45,698 nucleotides of DNA, taken from positions 1 through 45,698 of the forward strand of contig JAACDM010000473.1 of NCBI GenBank assembly GCA_009936795.1, written 5' to 3'. Under the pieces are notes generated by a model. It saw only the letters and a list, made by a program, of their open reading frames with translations, was not told the origin of the DNA and ran no database searches. Position 1 is the stretch's first letter; each line of letters opens with the position of its first letter. Positions 10,501 to 16,835 of the stretch are shown here, piece by piece. The position numbers and the translations under genes are program-made. This stretch comes from Verrucomicrobiaceae bacterium. GTDB lineage: Bacteria; Verrucomicrobiota; Verrucomicrobiia; Verrucomicrobiales; DEV007.

Positions 10501-11473
10501 GCCCAAAACTCGCATGGATGTAGTCGCCTGGCACCGTCGTATTTCCATCAGCCAAAACGAGCAAGTATCCGTCCGCCGCAATCTTCGTACCCTCAGGAAA
10601 TGACCACAACTGCGGCGTGTCCTCGTCGTCGCTCAGTGACCAACCCGTGAGATCCACTTCGGCTGCGCCATTGTTATGCAGCTCAATCCAATCCGAGAAC
10701 CCTGCTTCCACATCGGCGTGCGCAGCATGAGCCCAATCAACAAGCCCACCCGACGGTTCTGTATAACCCACGCGATACTGCCAGTCGTTGTCCGGCAGAT
10801 CGATCACCGTCGTCGACTCCCCAGCAAAGATGCCACGGCCGATCACCAGCGAACCTTCGAACTTTAGCGTGGTATCCGGCTTGGGATCACGTTCGTTGAT
10901 CTGTCGAGGAACCGTGTTCTGCACCTGGACAGCCAAGACATTCTCACCAGCCACTAACACGTCGCTGGCGATGACTTCTGAGTCATACTTAAGTTTGTCG
11001 TTTCTCTCTGCACTGGAAAACGCAGACTGATCATGGAAGACAAATCCGTTCAATCGACCGAGATTTCCACGGGCAATCTCATGACCATTGACAAAAGCAA
11101 CAAATCCACTATCGGCAGCTGCCGTTAGGCGAAAGGGAAACTCCTTGGCTGCCTCATCTGCGGTCACTGTGAACGTCTTTCTGAGATAGAGAGAAGGCGT
11201 GCGCCCATCCATTTCATCTCCAACGTCCGTCTCGATCCCATCATTGTCAAAGCCAAAGGGCGACGTGCCCATACTCCAGTCCGACGCATCAAAAGTTGGC
11301 TCAGACCAAGACGGCCCCCACCCCAAGCGCGACCGTCCATCAGGGTGACTTCGAAGATTGCGCTCGCTGTTCGCGGCGTCGATTTCATTAATCACAATGT
11401 CTGCTGACGCCCGGGTCGGGGCCACGACCACAAGCGTCAAGACGGCAGCAAAGAAAAGGTTCAGGGGCTTCAT
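7532..11473 (-). CDS. Large secreted lamin-tail / CotH kinase-like protein
   Basis: 1313 residues with a signal peptide (1-24). Visible in order: a galactose-binding-like beta sandwich (about 30-210), a lamin-tail domain (about 240-350; WIELHNNGAAEVDLTGW), a chitobiase C-terminal-like segment (about 390-470; IRYTLDGSEPT), a CotH-type domain (about 490-850; DWPHNNLVIA, WRAYMWDAEGMFG), a second chitobiase-like segment (IFYTIDGSDPR), a second lamin-tail domain (about 1020-1150) and a C-terminus with a Ca-binding-like DPDGDGDSN and a 'SYILEKSMDLEAWE' module. CotH of Bacillus spores is an atypical protein kinase; whether this secreted relative phosphorylates anything is unknown. It precedes the sulfatase by 9 bases, which ties it to glycan processing or cell-surface attachment. 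Confidence 0.9.
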   Translation of the reverse strand: MKPLNLFFAAVLTLVVVAPTRASADIVINEIDAANSERNLRSHPDGRSRLGWGPSWSEPTFDASDWSMGTSPFGFDNDGIETDVGDEMDGRTPSLYLRKTFTVTADEAAKEFPFRLTAAADSGFVAFVNGHEIARGNLGRLNGFVFHDQSAFSSAERNDKLKYDSEVIASDVLVAGENVLAVQVQNTVPRQINERDPKPDTTLKFEGSLVIGRGIFAGESTTVIDLPDNDWQYRVGYTEPSGGLVDWAHAAHADVEAGFSDWIELHNNGAAEVDLTGWSLSDDEDTPQLWSFPEGTKIAADGYLLVLADGNTTVPGDYIHASFGLAGDGEFLGLADASGEFVSQFEGSYPRQDSFHSYGVSTTAEGGFVYFAEPSPGAANGGVELSDHAKKPKFDMPGGVYDDTVVVTLTSNTEGAEIRYTLDGSEPTVETGLVYTEPLTIETIDERTGTPIRARAFMEGMIPSNESTQTYLVGLDEAFKTIPSVSFVADDGYAFYAPHGITSIEGGSGRGNDWNAREAQDYYMPDMHGRPFERRVSMEVMYPEDGTNVQIDAGIRLAASAWSRGRFNLNNTDRSPWAHSGQDKPSFNIFFRGDYGDDTLNFPIVENYPVRSFRQLRMRAGKNDAQNPWITDELSRRLTADTGQFASIGVQTALFLNGVYKGYFNTVARLREELFQDLYGDDAPWQVKHIDVWADGSPFQDDLLADTPEWDHLESLLEKDLTVQENYDAVLQELDPVNFADYFIVNCYGATWDWPHNNLVIARALSEEGRWRAYMWDAEGMFGVAGGHGINYNSMTADLNRTARPTPSDDLATVWQALVTSSEFRLTFADRLQKHFFTPGGALTEDNLTRRVDELEAEIEEVMSFSGGGNIRTSSIRSWISRREDVLFKSDKQFEDEDLWGGVQVPSYSPKGGAVDAGKIMKITVGSLFNKQNGDIFYTIDGSDPRLPGGATNPTAILYDRDANTGLTIDDTMTVKSRVFNTTLFNPEGEWSALREATYRVGLQPATGENLIISELMVAPAKPNEAEDAAEFSSSNFEFLEFYNPSNVSVDLGELRFTAGINYLFKEGDVSTLGPKSYGVIVNDRAAFAMRYGDSAKVLGEFNKKLKNGGEHLEISNGSYEPIIGVTYSNDPPWPANDGENLGFSLVRTSLAADIDYNVAENWKASAALGGTPGRAEGADPEPSDGYDTWKAEFLAGLDDAPTADPDGDGDSNLAEFAFGSLPNDAVSTVLMETAVSDDFLTLTLNQREGVDGLSYILEKSMDLEAWETIPAADLVEMSSQSAGAGLKKVTLQTTTTVGNTAGYVRWRVELTP

Positions 11474-11515
11474 CCCTGTAATAAATCAGACGAAAGCCAA
11501 GAAAGGAAGAGCGAA

Positions 11516-12832
11516 TTATTCGACGGGAACAACGTCTCTCAATCCGGCCTGCAAAGCCGCCACAGCGAGCCTAATATCGTCCAAGTCAGCACAAAGCGGC
11601 AACATCAGGACAAGCGTGTCATTCACGGGACGAGTCAGCAGGCCATGCGCCCGCGCGGCCAAGCACACTTGTGCCCCAAATTTATCACCAGAAGAAAACG
11701 CAGCTCCCGAGGGATCGCCAATATCGATTCCGGCAATAAACCCACACTGGCGGACGTCCCGCACTCTTCTATCTGCGTTCTGCCATTCTCTCAGGAGCGA
11801 ACCCAGAACCTCCATCTTGTTGGTAAGCTTCGCGAGAACAGCCTCTTCTTCGAAGATCTGAAGAGAAGCCAGAGCCGCTGTACAGCCCAAAGGATTTCCG
11901 CAATAGCTATGTCCATAGTAGAACGTCCGATCTTCTCCTGGTCGCGAGAGGAAGGCATCAAACACACGCTGAGTTGTCAGAGTGGCTGCGAGCGGGAGAG
12001 TTCCTCCTGTCAGCCCCTTCGCCAACGCGATAAAGTCTGGTATTACCTCTTCATGCTGGCAGGCAAACATCTTCCCGGTGCGGCCGAAGCCGGTCATGAC
12101 TTCATCGAGGATCAGAAACACACCGTGCTCATCACACCACGCTCGCAATTCAGAGAGCATGCCTTTCGGCCAGAGTCGCATACCAGCAGCACCTTGAATG
12201 AGCGGTTCGATGACTACGGCAGCCAGCTTTGAAACCTCTTCAGGCGGCAAGCCTATCAAATGCGTTAGATCTTTTACATGACATACGGGCACACCCAACT
12301 TGCTTACCCTCTTATGGAAGGTCGCAATGCCGCCCAGAGCTGCCGCTCCCATCGTATCGCCATGGTAGGCGCTATCAAACGCCGCAAAGCTCGCACGTTC
12401 CGGTTGCCCTTCCATTTCCCAATACTGAAGGGCCAGCCGAAGCGCACACTCGATGGCGGTCGAACCATCATCCGTATAGAAGACCTTGGTCAGCGTCTCC
12501 TTAGGAAAACAACCAACCAACGCGGCAGCGAGTTCGGCCGCAGGTTCATTGCCAAATCCTAGTGCAGAGGAATGGGCCAACGTCGCCGCCTGTCCCTGAA
12601 TCGCAGAGATGATCGCCGGGTGACCGTGCCCATGAATATTCGTCCAGATGGAGGAATTCCCATCGAGGTAACGCTTCCCAAGTTGATCCACGAGATACGC
12701 CCCCTCCCCGCGCACGATCATCAAAGGCTCGTGATCTGGCGCACACCAATCCCGCATCTGGGTAAACGGATGCCAGACATGCGCCTTGTCCTGGGCAATC
12801 CGGGTGCTGGAATCAATTGGGGAATTCTCCAC
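11516..12832 (-). CDS. bioA: Adenosylmethionine-8-amino-7-oxononanoate aminotransferase
   Basis: PLP enzyme of biotin synthesis: it converts 7-keto-8-aminopelargonate to 7,8-diaminopelargonate with S-adenosylmethionine as amino donor. The BioA hallmark WHPFTQM lies near the N-terminus; YHGDTMGA, LDEVMTGFGRTG and ALAKGLTGG, with the PLP lysine, follow. The reading frame is open to a TTG at 12859; I prefer the GTG at 12832 because the extra residues are not family-like, but neither start has a clear ribosome site. No other bio gene is in the window. It is 42 bases upstream of the CotH gene on the same strand, which may be chance co-transcription, and divergent from the secreted pair starting at 12920. 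Confidence 0.92.
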   Translation of the reverse strand: MENSPIDSSTRIAQDKAHVWHPFTQMRDWCAPDHEPLMIVRGEGAYLVDQLGKRYLDGNSSIWTNIHGHGHPAIISAIQGQAATLAHSSALGFGNEPAAELAAALVGCFPKETLTKVFYTDDGSTAIECALRLALQYWEMEGQPERASFAAFDSAYHGDTMGAAALGGIATFHKRVSKLGVPVCHVKDLTHLIGLPPEEVSKLAAVVIEPLIQGAAGMRLWPKGMLSELRAWCDEHGVFLILDEVMTGFGRTGKMFACQHEEVIPDFIALAKGLTGGTLPLAATLTTQRVFDAFLSRPGEDRTFYYGHSYCGNPLGCTAALASLQIFEEEAVLAKLTNKMEVLGSLLREWQNADRRVRDVRQCGFIAGIDIGDPSGAAFSSGDKFGAQVCLAARAHGLLTRPVNDTLVLMLPLCADLDDIRLAVAALQAGLRDVVPVE

Positions 12833-12919
12833 CAAGCAAGTATCCGCCAGCCAGCCCAACGCTCAACCAAGATTGCAAGCCAAACAGAAGCCTGTATCCT
12901 CCCACCACCACTCGTCCTC

Positions 12920-13570
12920 ATGGCATCTACCAACGTTTCTTACTGCCTCATCGTCTTGCTGAGTAGCCTCTTACTCAACGGAAGCCACGGCCAAGACGCA
13001 AAGTCTCTTCGGAAACAATTCCTTGCTCTTCAAGAGCGCCATTTGGCCCAGGACGAGGAGGTGACCCGGTCGATGGAAAAACTCTACGCCGCGCGCCTCC
13101 GTTCTCTGAAACTGAACGCAGTTCGCGACAGGCAATACGAAGCCGCTCAGTTCTACCAAACAGAGCTCAAGAACACAGCGAGCGCCCCCCTGACACTGAC
13201 CTTCTATGCCGAAGAAGCCGAAGCCACTGGCGAGCTTCGTACCAGTATGCGAACAGGCGAGCGTGTCCTGGACGGGTGGACAAGCAAAGCCAAGGCTACC
13301 TGGAATAAACTAACACTCCCACGCGGCGGGTACGAAGTTAAACTCGTCTACAGTGGAAACGGCACCAACGCAGTTTCCGCGTCCATGCACGAGGCCAAGT
13401 ATCATGTCACCGGGGCGCTTCTCCCGACAAATAAAGAACGCAGCACCGCATCGTTGGGCAATCTCCGCTTGGCTCAAGACACCAACAGCCTTTCACTTAC
13501 ACTCGGCAATGGTGTCGCTACTTCTGGCATCCGCATTCATCAAGTCATCCTCGTTTCCCATGCCCCTTAG
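12920..13570 (+). CDS. Secreted helical plus beta-sandwich protein, paralogue 1
   Basis: 216 residues, family not recognised. The frame is open far upstream into bioA on the other strand, but the ATG at 12920 begins a clean Sec signal peptide ending near GSHG-Q, so I start it there. Residues about 25-80 are charged, alpha-helical and probably coiled coil. Residues about 85-216 look like a beta sandwich (LDGWTSKAKATWNKL, GGYEVKLVYSG) and resemble galactose-binding folds only loosely. The next gene is a longer paralogue with matching segments, and their frames overlap by 11 bases, which suggests translational coupling. A structural or carbohydrate-binding role outside the cytoplasm is inference. 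Confidence 0.72.
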   Translation: MASTNVSYCLIVLLSSLLLNGSHGQDAKSLRKQFLALQERHLAQDEEVTRSMEKLYAARLRSLKLNAVRDRQYEAAQFYQTELKNTASAPLTLTFYAEEAEATGELRTSMRTGERVLDGWTSKAKATWNKLTLPRGGYEVKLVYSGNGTNAVSASMHEAKYHVTGALLPTNKERSTASLGNLRLAQDTNSLSLTLGNGVATSGIRIHQVILVSHAP

Positions 13571-14516
13571 CCCAGTCCTACGGACAGTCTTGAGTGTGGG
13601 CATGACGAGCACTGCTGTCTTAGCCCAGAGCGAGAAAGCCGAGGAAGCGCTCATCCTCCGAAGCTCCTTATCGGATAGCCAACAGCAGTTCGAGGCCAAG
13701 CTCGCCAACGCCACCGCTTCCCTAGATCAGACATTTCTCGTTAAGCTTCGCCAATTTGAACGCCAAGCGGCGCGAGCAGAGGACTTTCCCAAGGCTATCG
13801 CTTACCGTGACCGGAGCCTCGCCCTAACAGCAGCCCTTCGACGCCACAATCCAAATCAGGCTAAGGAGCGGGCCGCCAAAGGCATCACACCAGCGCTATC
13901 AGAAGCCTCACTCACAGGCTCAGTCTTCCTGCAACGCAATGTTCTCAAAGGATGGAAGACCAGCGCCACCGCGGCGATCTGGAATCTCCGAGGCCTGACA
14001 CCAGGGAGCTATGAAATCGTCGTAACATACAGTTGTACCAAGATCGCCGAAGAGAAGTCTGGCAGTGGTGACAAGAGGATTCTCTTGCGAGCGGGCGGAC
14101 AATTCTCATTCGGCGAGACCAGCCGATTGCTCAATGGAGAACGACAATCACTCATCCACGAAGTTCAACCGACAGCTGACTGGGAAACGTACCGCGACGT
14201 CTCTCTTGGAATACTCACCTTCTCCAATGCTGCGGTTAGCTTGCGCCTCAATGTGATTGAGGCGAAACCGCTTGGGCTCATGCACCTACAACGCATTCAA
14301 CTTCTTCCCGTTGAACAGCGAGTGGATACCAAGCCCATTCCCAACGCGGCTGACCTGCAACGCTCTTTCCAAAGCGCCGTCAATCGGAGGAAGGAGAAAA
14401 TTCAAGTAGCCTACATCCACAATTTGAAAACCCTGCAAAAGCGTGCTAAATCATTGGGAAACAACCAACTGGTTCAAGACATCTCCCGCGCCATCAATAC
14501 GGCCTCTCCTCCCTGA
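13560..14516 (+). CDS. Secreted helical plus beta-sandwich protein, paralogue 2
   Basis: 318 residues from the ATG at 13560; upstream residues in the same frame are a shadow of the preceding gene. Signal peptide about 1-24 (ends VLAQ). Residues about 25-90 form a charged helical stretch (FEAKLANATASLDQTF, ERQAARAEDFPKAIAYRDR) like that of the preceding protein. A beta domain follows (LKGWKTSATAAIWNL, GSYEIVVTYS), aligning with 'LDGWTSKAKATWNKL ... GGYEVKLVYS' of paralogue 1. A second helical region closes the protein (about 270-318, RRKEKIQVAYIHNLKTLQK). No catalytic motif is visible. It overlaps the upstream gene by 11 bases and sits 1 base before the hydrolase-like gene. Confidence 0.75.
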   Translation: MPLSPVLRTVLSVGMTSTAVLAQSEKAEEALILRSSLSDSQQQFEAKLANATASLDQTFLVKLRQFERQAARAEDFPKAIAYRDRSLALTAALRRHNPNQAKERAAKGITPALSEASLTGSVFLQRNVLKGWKTSATAAIWNLRGLTPGSYEIVVTYSCTKIAEEKSGSGDKRILLRAGGQFSFGETSRLLNGERQSLIHEVQPTADWETYRDVSLGILTFSNAAVSLRLNVIEAKPLGLMHLQRIQLLPVEQRVDTKPIPNAADLQRSFQSAVNRRKEKIQVAYIHNLKTLQKRAKSLGNNQLVQDISRAINTASPP

Positions 14517-14517
14517 C

Positions 14518-15348
14518 ATGAATCGATGGAGCCAGTGCCTTCTCCTAGGGGCAATCCTAGCAGGGGGCTATGTGATCTACGTTTCAGTGATGGCCTCTCT
14601 ACAAGATCGCATCATCTTCGTCGGTCAGGGCATTCCTATGACGACGAATCTGAGAGAAGAGAACAGCCTGGCTTTCTACACGAAACTCAAGACGAGCTTT
14701 GGCGAAGTCCATGCCTGTTATCTAGAAAGTGAACGTGATTTCGATGACTGCCCGATTGTATTCGTCGCTCATGGCAATGCTGAAACCATCGGCCACTGGG
14801 AGGCGATCACTGGGCATCTCAATCAGTTAGGCCTCTCAGTCTTTCTCGTGGAGTACCCAGGTTATGGCGGCTCCGATGGCTTGCCAAGCAAAGAAACGAT
14901 CGCGGAAACTTTCGATCAAGGACATGCTTGGTTAGAAACTCGGGGCCTCTCTCGCCGAAGGCTCATTGGTTTTGGGCACGGATTCGGAACTGGCCCTCTA
15001 CTCGAACTTGCCACCCGCAAGCGGTTCGACGGCATTATCCTAACAGCCCCCTATACAAGCCTCGGTGCGCTCACCTGGGAAACAGGTCTGCCGAGCTTTC
15101 TGCTCAAGACACGCTACGACAATATTAACGCGCTTACCGGCTCCACATATCCTGTTCTCCTCATCCATGGAAGGCGCGATCGCCTCATCACTCCCAAGCA
15201 TAGTGAACGTCTGCTCCAAGTAGATTCAAGTCGAATCACCTATGAGCCCATTGACGCCGCGCATGAAGACTTGTGGGGTGAATCTGATGCCATGGTTAGC
15301 GTACTTTCTACCTGGCTCAACTCATACCACTTCCTATCATCGCCGTAG
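14518..15348 (+). CDS. Membrane-anchored alpha/beta hydrolase-like protein lacking the catalytic serine
   Basis: 276 residues. An N-terminal hydrophobic segment (about 7-27) probably anchors it with the rest outside the cytoplasm. The fold is that of BEM46/ABHD-like alpha/beta hydrolases: AHGNAE at 84-89 (oxyanion side), YPGYGGSDG at 113-121, then the nucleophile elbow, Asp221 in HGRRDRLITP and His249 in DAAHEDLW. The elbow, normally GxSxGTG, reads GHGFGTG at 153-159, so the serine position is Gly155 (codon GGA at 14980). Asp and His are retained. I infer a non-enzymatic or altered role, for example binding. Start chosen at the ATG one base after the preceding stop; an upstream in-frame ATG lies inside the preceding gene. 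Confidence 0.85.
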   Translation: MNRWSQCLLLGAILAGGYVIYVSVMASLQDRIIFVGQGIPMTTNLREENSLAFYTKLKTSFGEVHACYLESERDFDDCPIVFVAHGNAETIGHWEAITGHLNQLGLSVFLVEYPGYGGSDGLPSKETIAETFDQGHAWLETRGLSRRRLIGFGHGFGTGPLLELATRKRFDGIILTAPYTSLGALTWETGLPSFLLKTRYDNINALTGSTYPVLLIHGRRDRLITPKHSERLLQVDSSRITYEPIDAAHEDLWGESDAMVSVLSTWLNSYHFLSSP

Positions 15349-15391
15349 GTTGGCCGCTTGCAAGGCACCCTGCGCCAGCTTATCTTCCCCA

Positions 15392-16543
15392 ATGAAATGC
15401 CTTTGGGGAATCGCCCTATCATGCTTCTGCGCTCTTGTTAGCTTGGGACTCTTGCAGGCAGAAAACTTATCCAGAGAGCCCCTGGCCAGCTTCCCTCCAT
15501 TCACAGAAGAATCGTTGCTTCCCTTCGATCCAGAAACTCAAGAGATCGTGGACGATGGCCTCGTTCTCACACATCCCGGGATCGCCTATGCCACCTACGA
15601 GCAGAGGCTATCAGACACGTCGATCACCGTCGAAGCCGAGTTCGCTGACGACGACGCAGAAGCTCTGTTCCTCGGCTTACGTATTCAATCTCGCCCCCCT
15701 CTCAGCGGCTATGTCTTCGATCTTGCTCGCAATGGCGATGTTAGTTTGGTCACGCTCGATTCTGGAGACGACACAGTTCTCGCCTCCGGTAATACTGGAT
15801 TCAGCACTGACGGTGACGCCCTCATGATCTGTTTTCGCATGGTCCAGCAGTCTTTAGCTGCATGGGTCTGGCCCAAGGACTCCGAGCAACCCACCGAACC
15901 GGCTATCGAGACGAGCCTGGGCCTGCCCCTCACATATACAGAAGGGCGCCCATTGGTTGGTGTCCGTAGCGGTGCGGCACGCTTTGCAAGTGTCGATATC
16001 CATGGGCTCCCCTTCAGACTAATTAATCTTGGCTTCCAACCCTTAAAAGAAGAAGTTAGACTGAAGATCGACTGGACGTCCGAACCCGGAGGCGTCTACC
16101 GCATCGAGAGCTCCACAGACCGAGTCCTCTGGGAGAGGCTCTATCTCGTGAAAGCAACCGAAGCGACAACGGAGGCCGTAATCGTGGGGTCATTCACCGA
16201 GGTCCCAGCACCGTTCCGTTTCTTCCAAGTTGTCGATGTCACGAGTAACTCGCTAGTCCAAGGAAATCCGTTGCCCCTGATTCCGGCAACACCGCGCTTC
16301 GCCATCGCGTGGAGATCAGCTGAAGACCGAGTCTACGGATTCGAATGGTCTCAAGACTTAGAAACGTGGACTCGCTATCCTGGGCTCGCTGTACCAGGAG
16401 CCGATGGCACCACATTGACAGACACCATCCTGCCATTACCCGAAGAATTGAACAAAGAAGACGCCGATCGCCTCTACTTGCGCGTTCTGGATCTCGATAA
16501 CGATAACGGCTTCGGGATCAATCAGGAGATGATGGAGCCTTAA
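15392..16543 (+). CDS. Secreted protein with two 'SxDLxxW' repeats
   Basis: 383 residues from the ATG at 15392, which opens a signal peptide ending near LLQA-E; the upstream extension of the frame is a shadow of the hydrolase-like gene. Residues about 40-215 look like a concanavalin/LamG-type jelly roll (SITVEAEFADDDAEALFLGL, GYVFDLARNGDVSL). Two repeats follow: 'YRIESSTDRVLWERL' and 'YGFEWSQDLETWTRY', the beta module often found at the C-terminus of secreted Verrucomicrobiota proteins. No catalytic residues are evident. It is 43 bases downstream of the hydrolase-like gene on the same strand. Function unknown; adhesion or surface display is a guess. Confidence 0.75.
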   Translation: MKCLWGIALSCFCALVSLGLLQAENLSREPLASFPPFTEESLLPFDPETQEIVDDGLVLTHPGIAYATYEQRLSDTSITVEAEFADDDAEALFLGLRIQSRPPLSGYVFDLARNGDVSLVTLDSGDDTVLASGNTGFSTDGDALMICFRMVQQSLAAWVWPKDSEQPTEPAIETSLGLPLTYTEGRPLVGVRSGAARFASVDIHGLPFRLINLGFQPLKEEVRLKIDWTSEPGGVYRIESSTDRVLWERLYLVKATEATTEAVIVGSFTEVPAPFRFFQVVDVTSNSLVQGNPLPLIPATPRFAIAWRSAEDRVYGFEWSQDLETWTRYPGLAVPGADGTTLTDTILPLPEELNKEDADRLYLRVLDLDNDNGFGINQEMMEP

Positions 16544-16568
16544 CGAAGATCAGAGGTTCCATGGCAGC

Positions 16569-16587
16569 CGGGGCACAAAGTGCCCCG
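16569..16587 (+). terminator. Perfect 8-bp GC-rich hairpin, probable terminator
   Basis: cggggcac, a 3-base loop aaa, then gtgccccg form a perfect 8-base-pair stem 25 bases after the stop at 16543. No run of T follows, so it is either a weak intrinsic terminator or an RNA-stabilising stem between the first four genes and the large gene at 16836. Confidence 0.5.
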
Positions 16588-16717
16588 CTAGCGAGTAGTA
16601 CGTCCACGTTTATCTGATGGTGATGGTCGTCTTCTGATAGCGCCCCTCTCCTAGAGCTATTCAGTATTAGCTTTCCAATCACCCAGCGAACGTTGATGCT
16701 ACTGCTCTTCCCTAGCT

Positions 16718-16810
16718 ATGAAACATCAATTCTCGTTCGCATTGGCCCCATGGGCTGCCGCTGCCGTTGCAGCAACCGCAGGCGCAGTCATCTATACGAT
16801 CGTCGTCTGA
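16718..16810 (+). CDS. Possible 30-residue membrane peptide
   Basis: A short ATG-to-TGA frame encodes MKHQFSFALAPWAAAA followed by VAATAGAVIYTIVV, that is, a basic N-terminus and one hydrophobic segment of about 20 residues. It ends 25 bases before the large Verru_Chthon-A-like gene on the same strand and sits in an otherwise empty gap. It could be a leader or small membrane protein. A chance frame is equally possible; there is no strong ribosome site. Confidence 0.35.
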   Translation: MKHQFSFALAPWAAAAVAATAGAVIYTIVV

Positions 16811-16835
16811 AGGTTTCGCGAACAGATCTCGCACC

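Noticed and set aside
12572-12919. Upstream extension of the frame of the first paralogue (to 12572)
   Set aside because: It runs antisense through bioA. The signal peptide begins only at the ATG at 12920.
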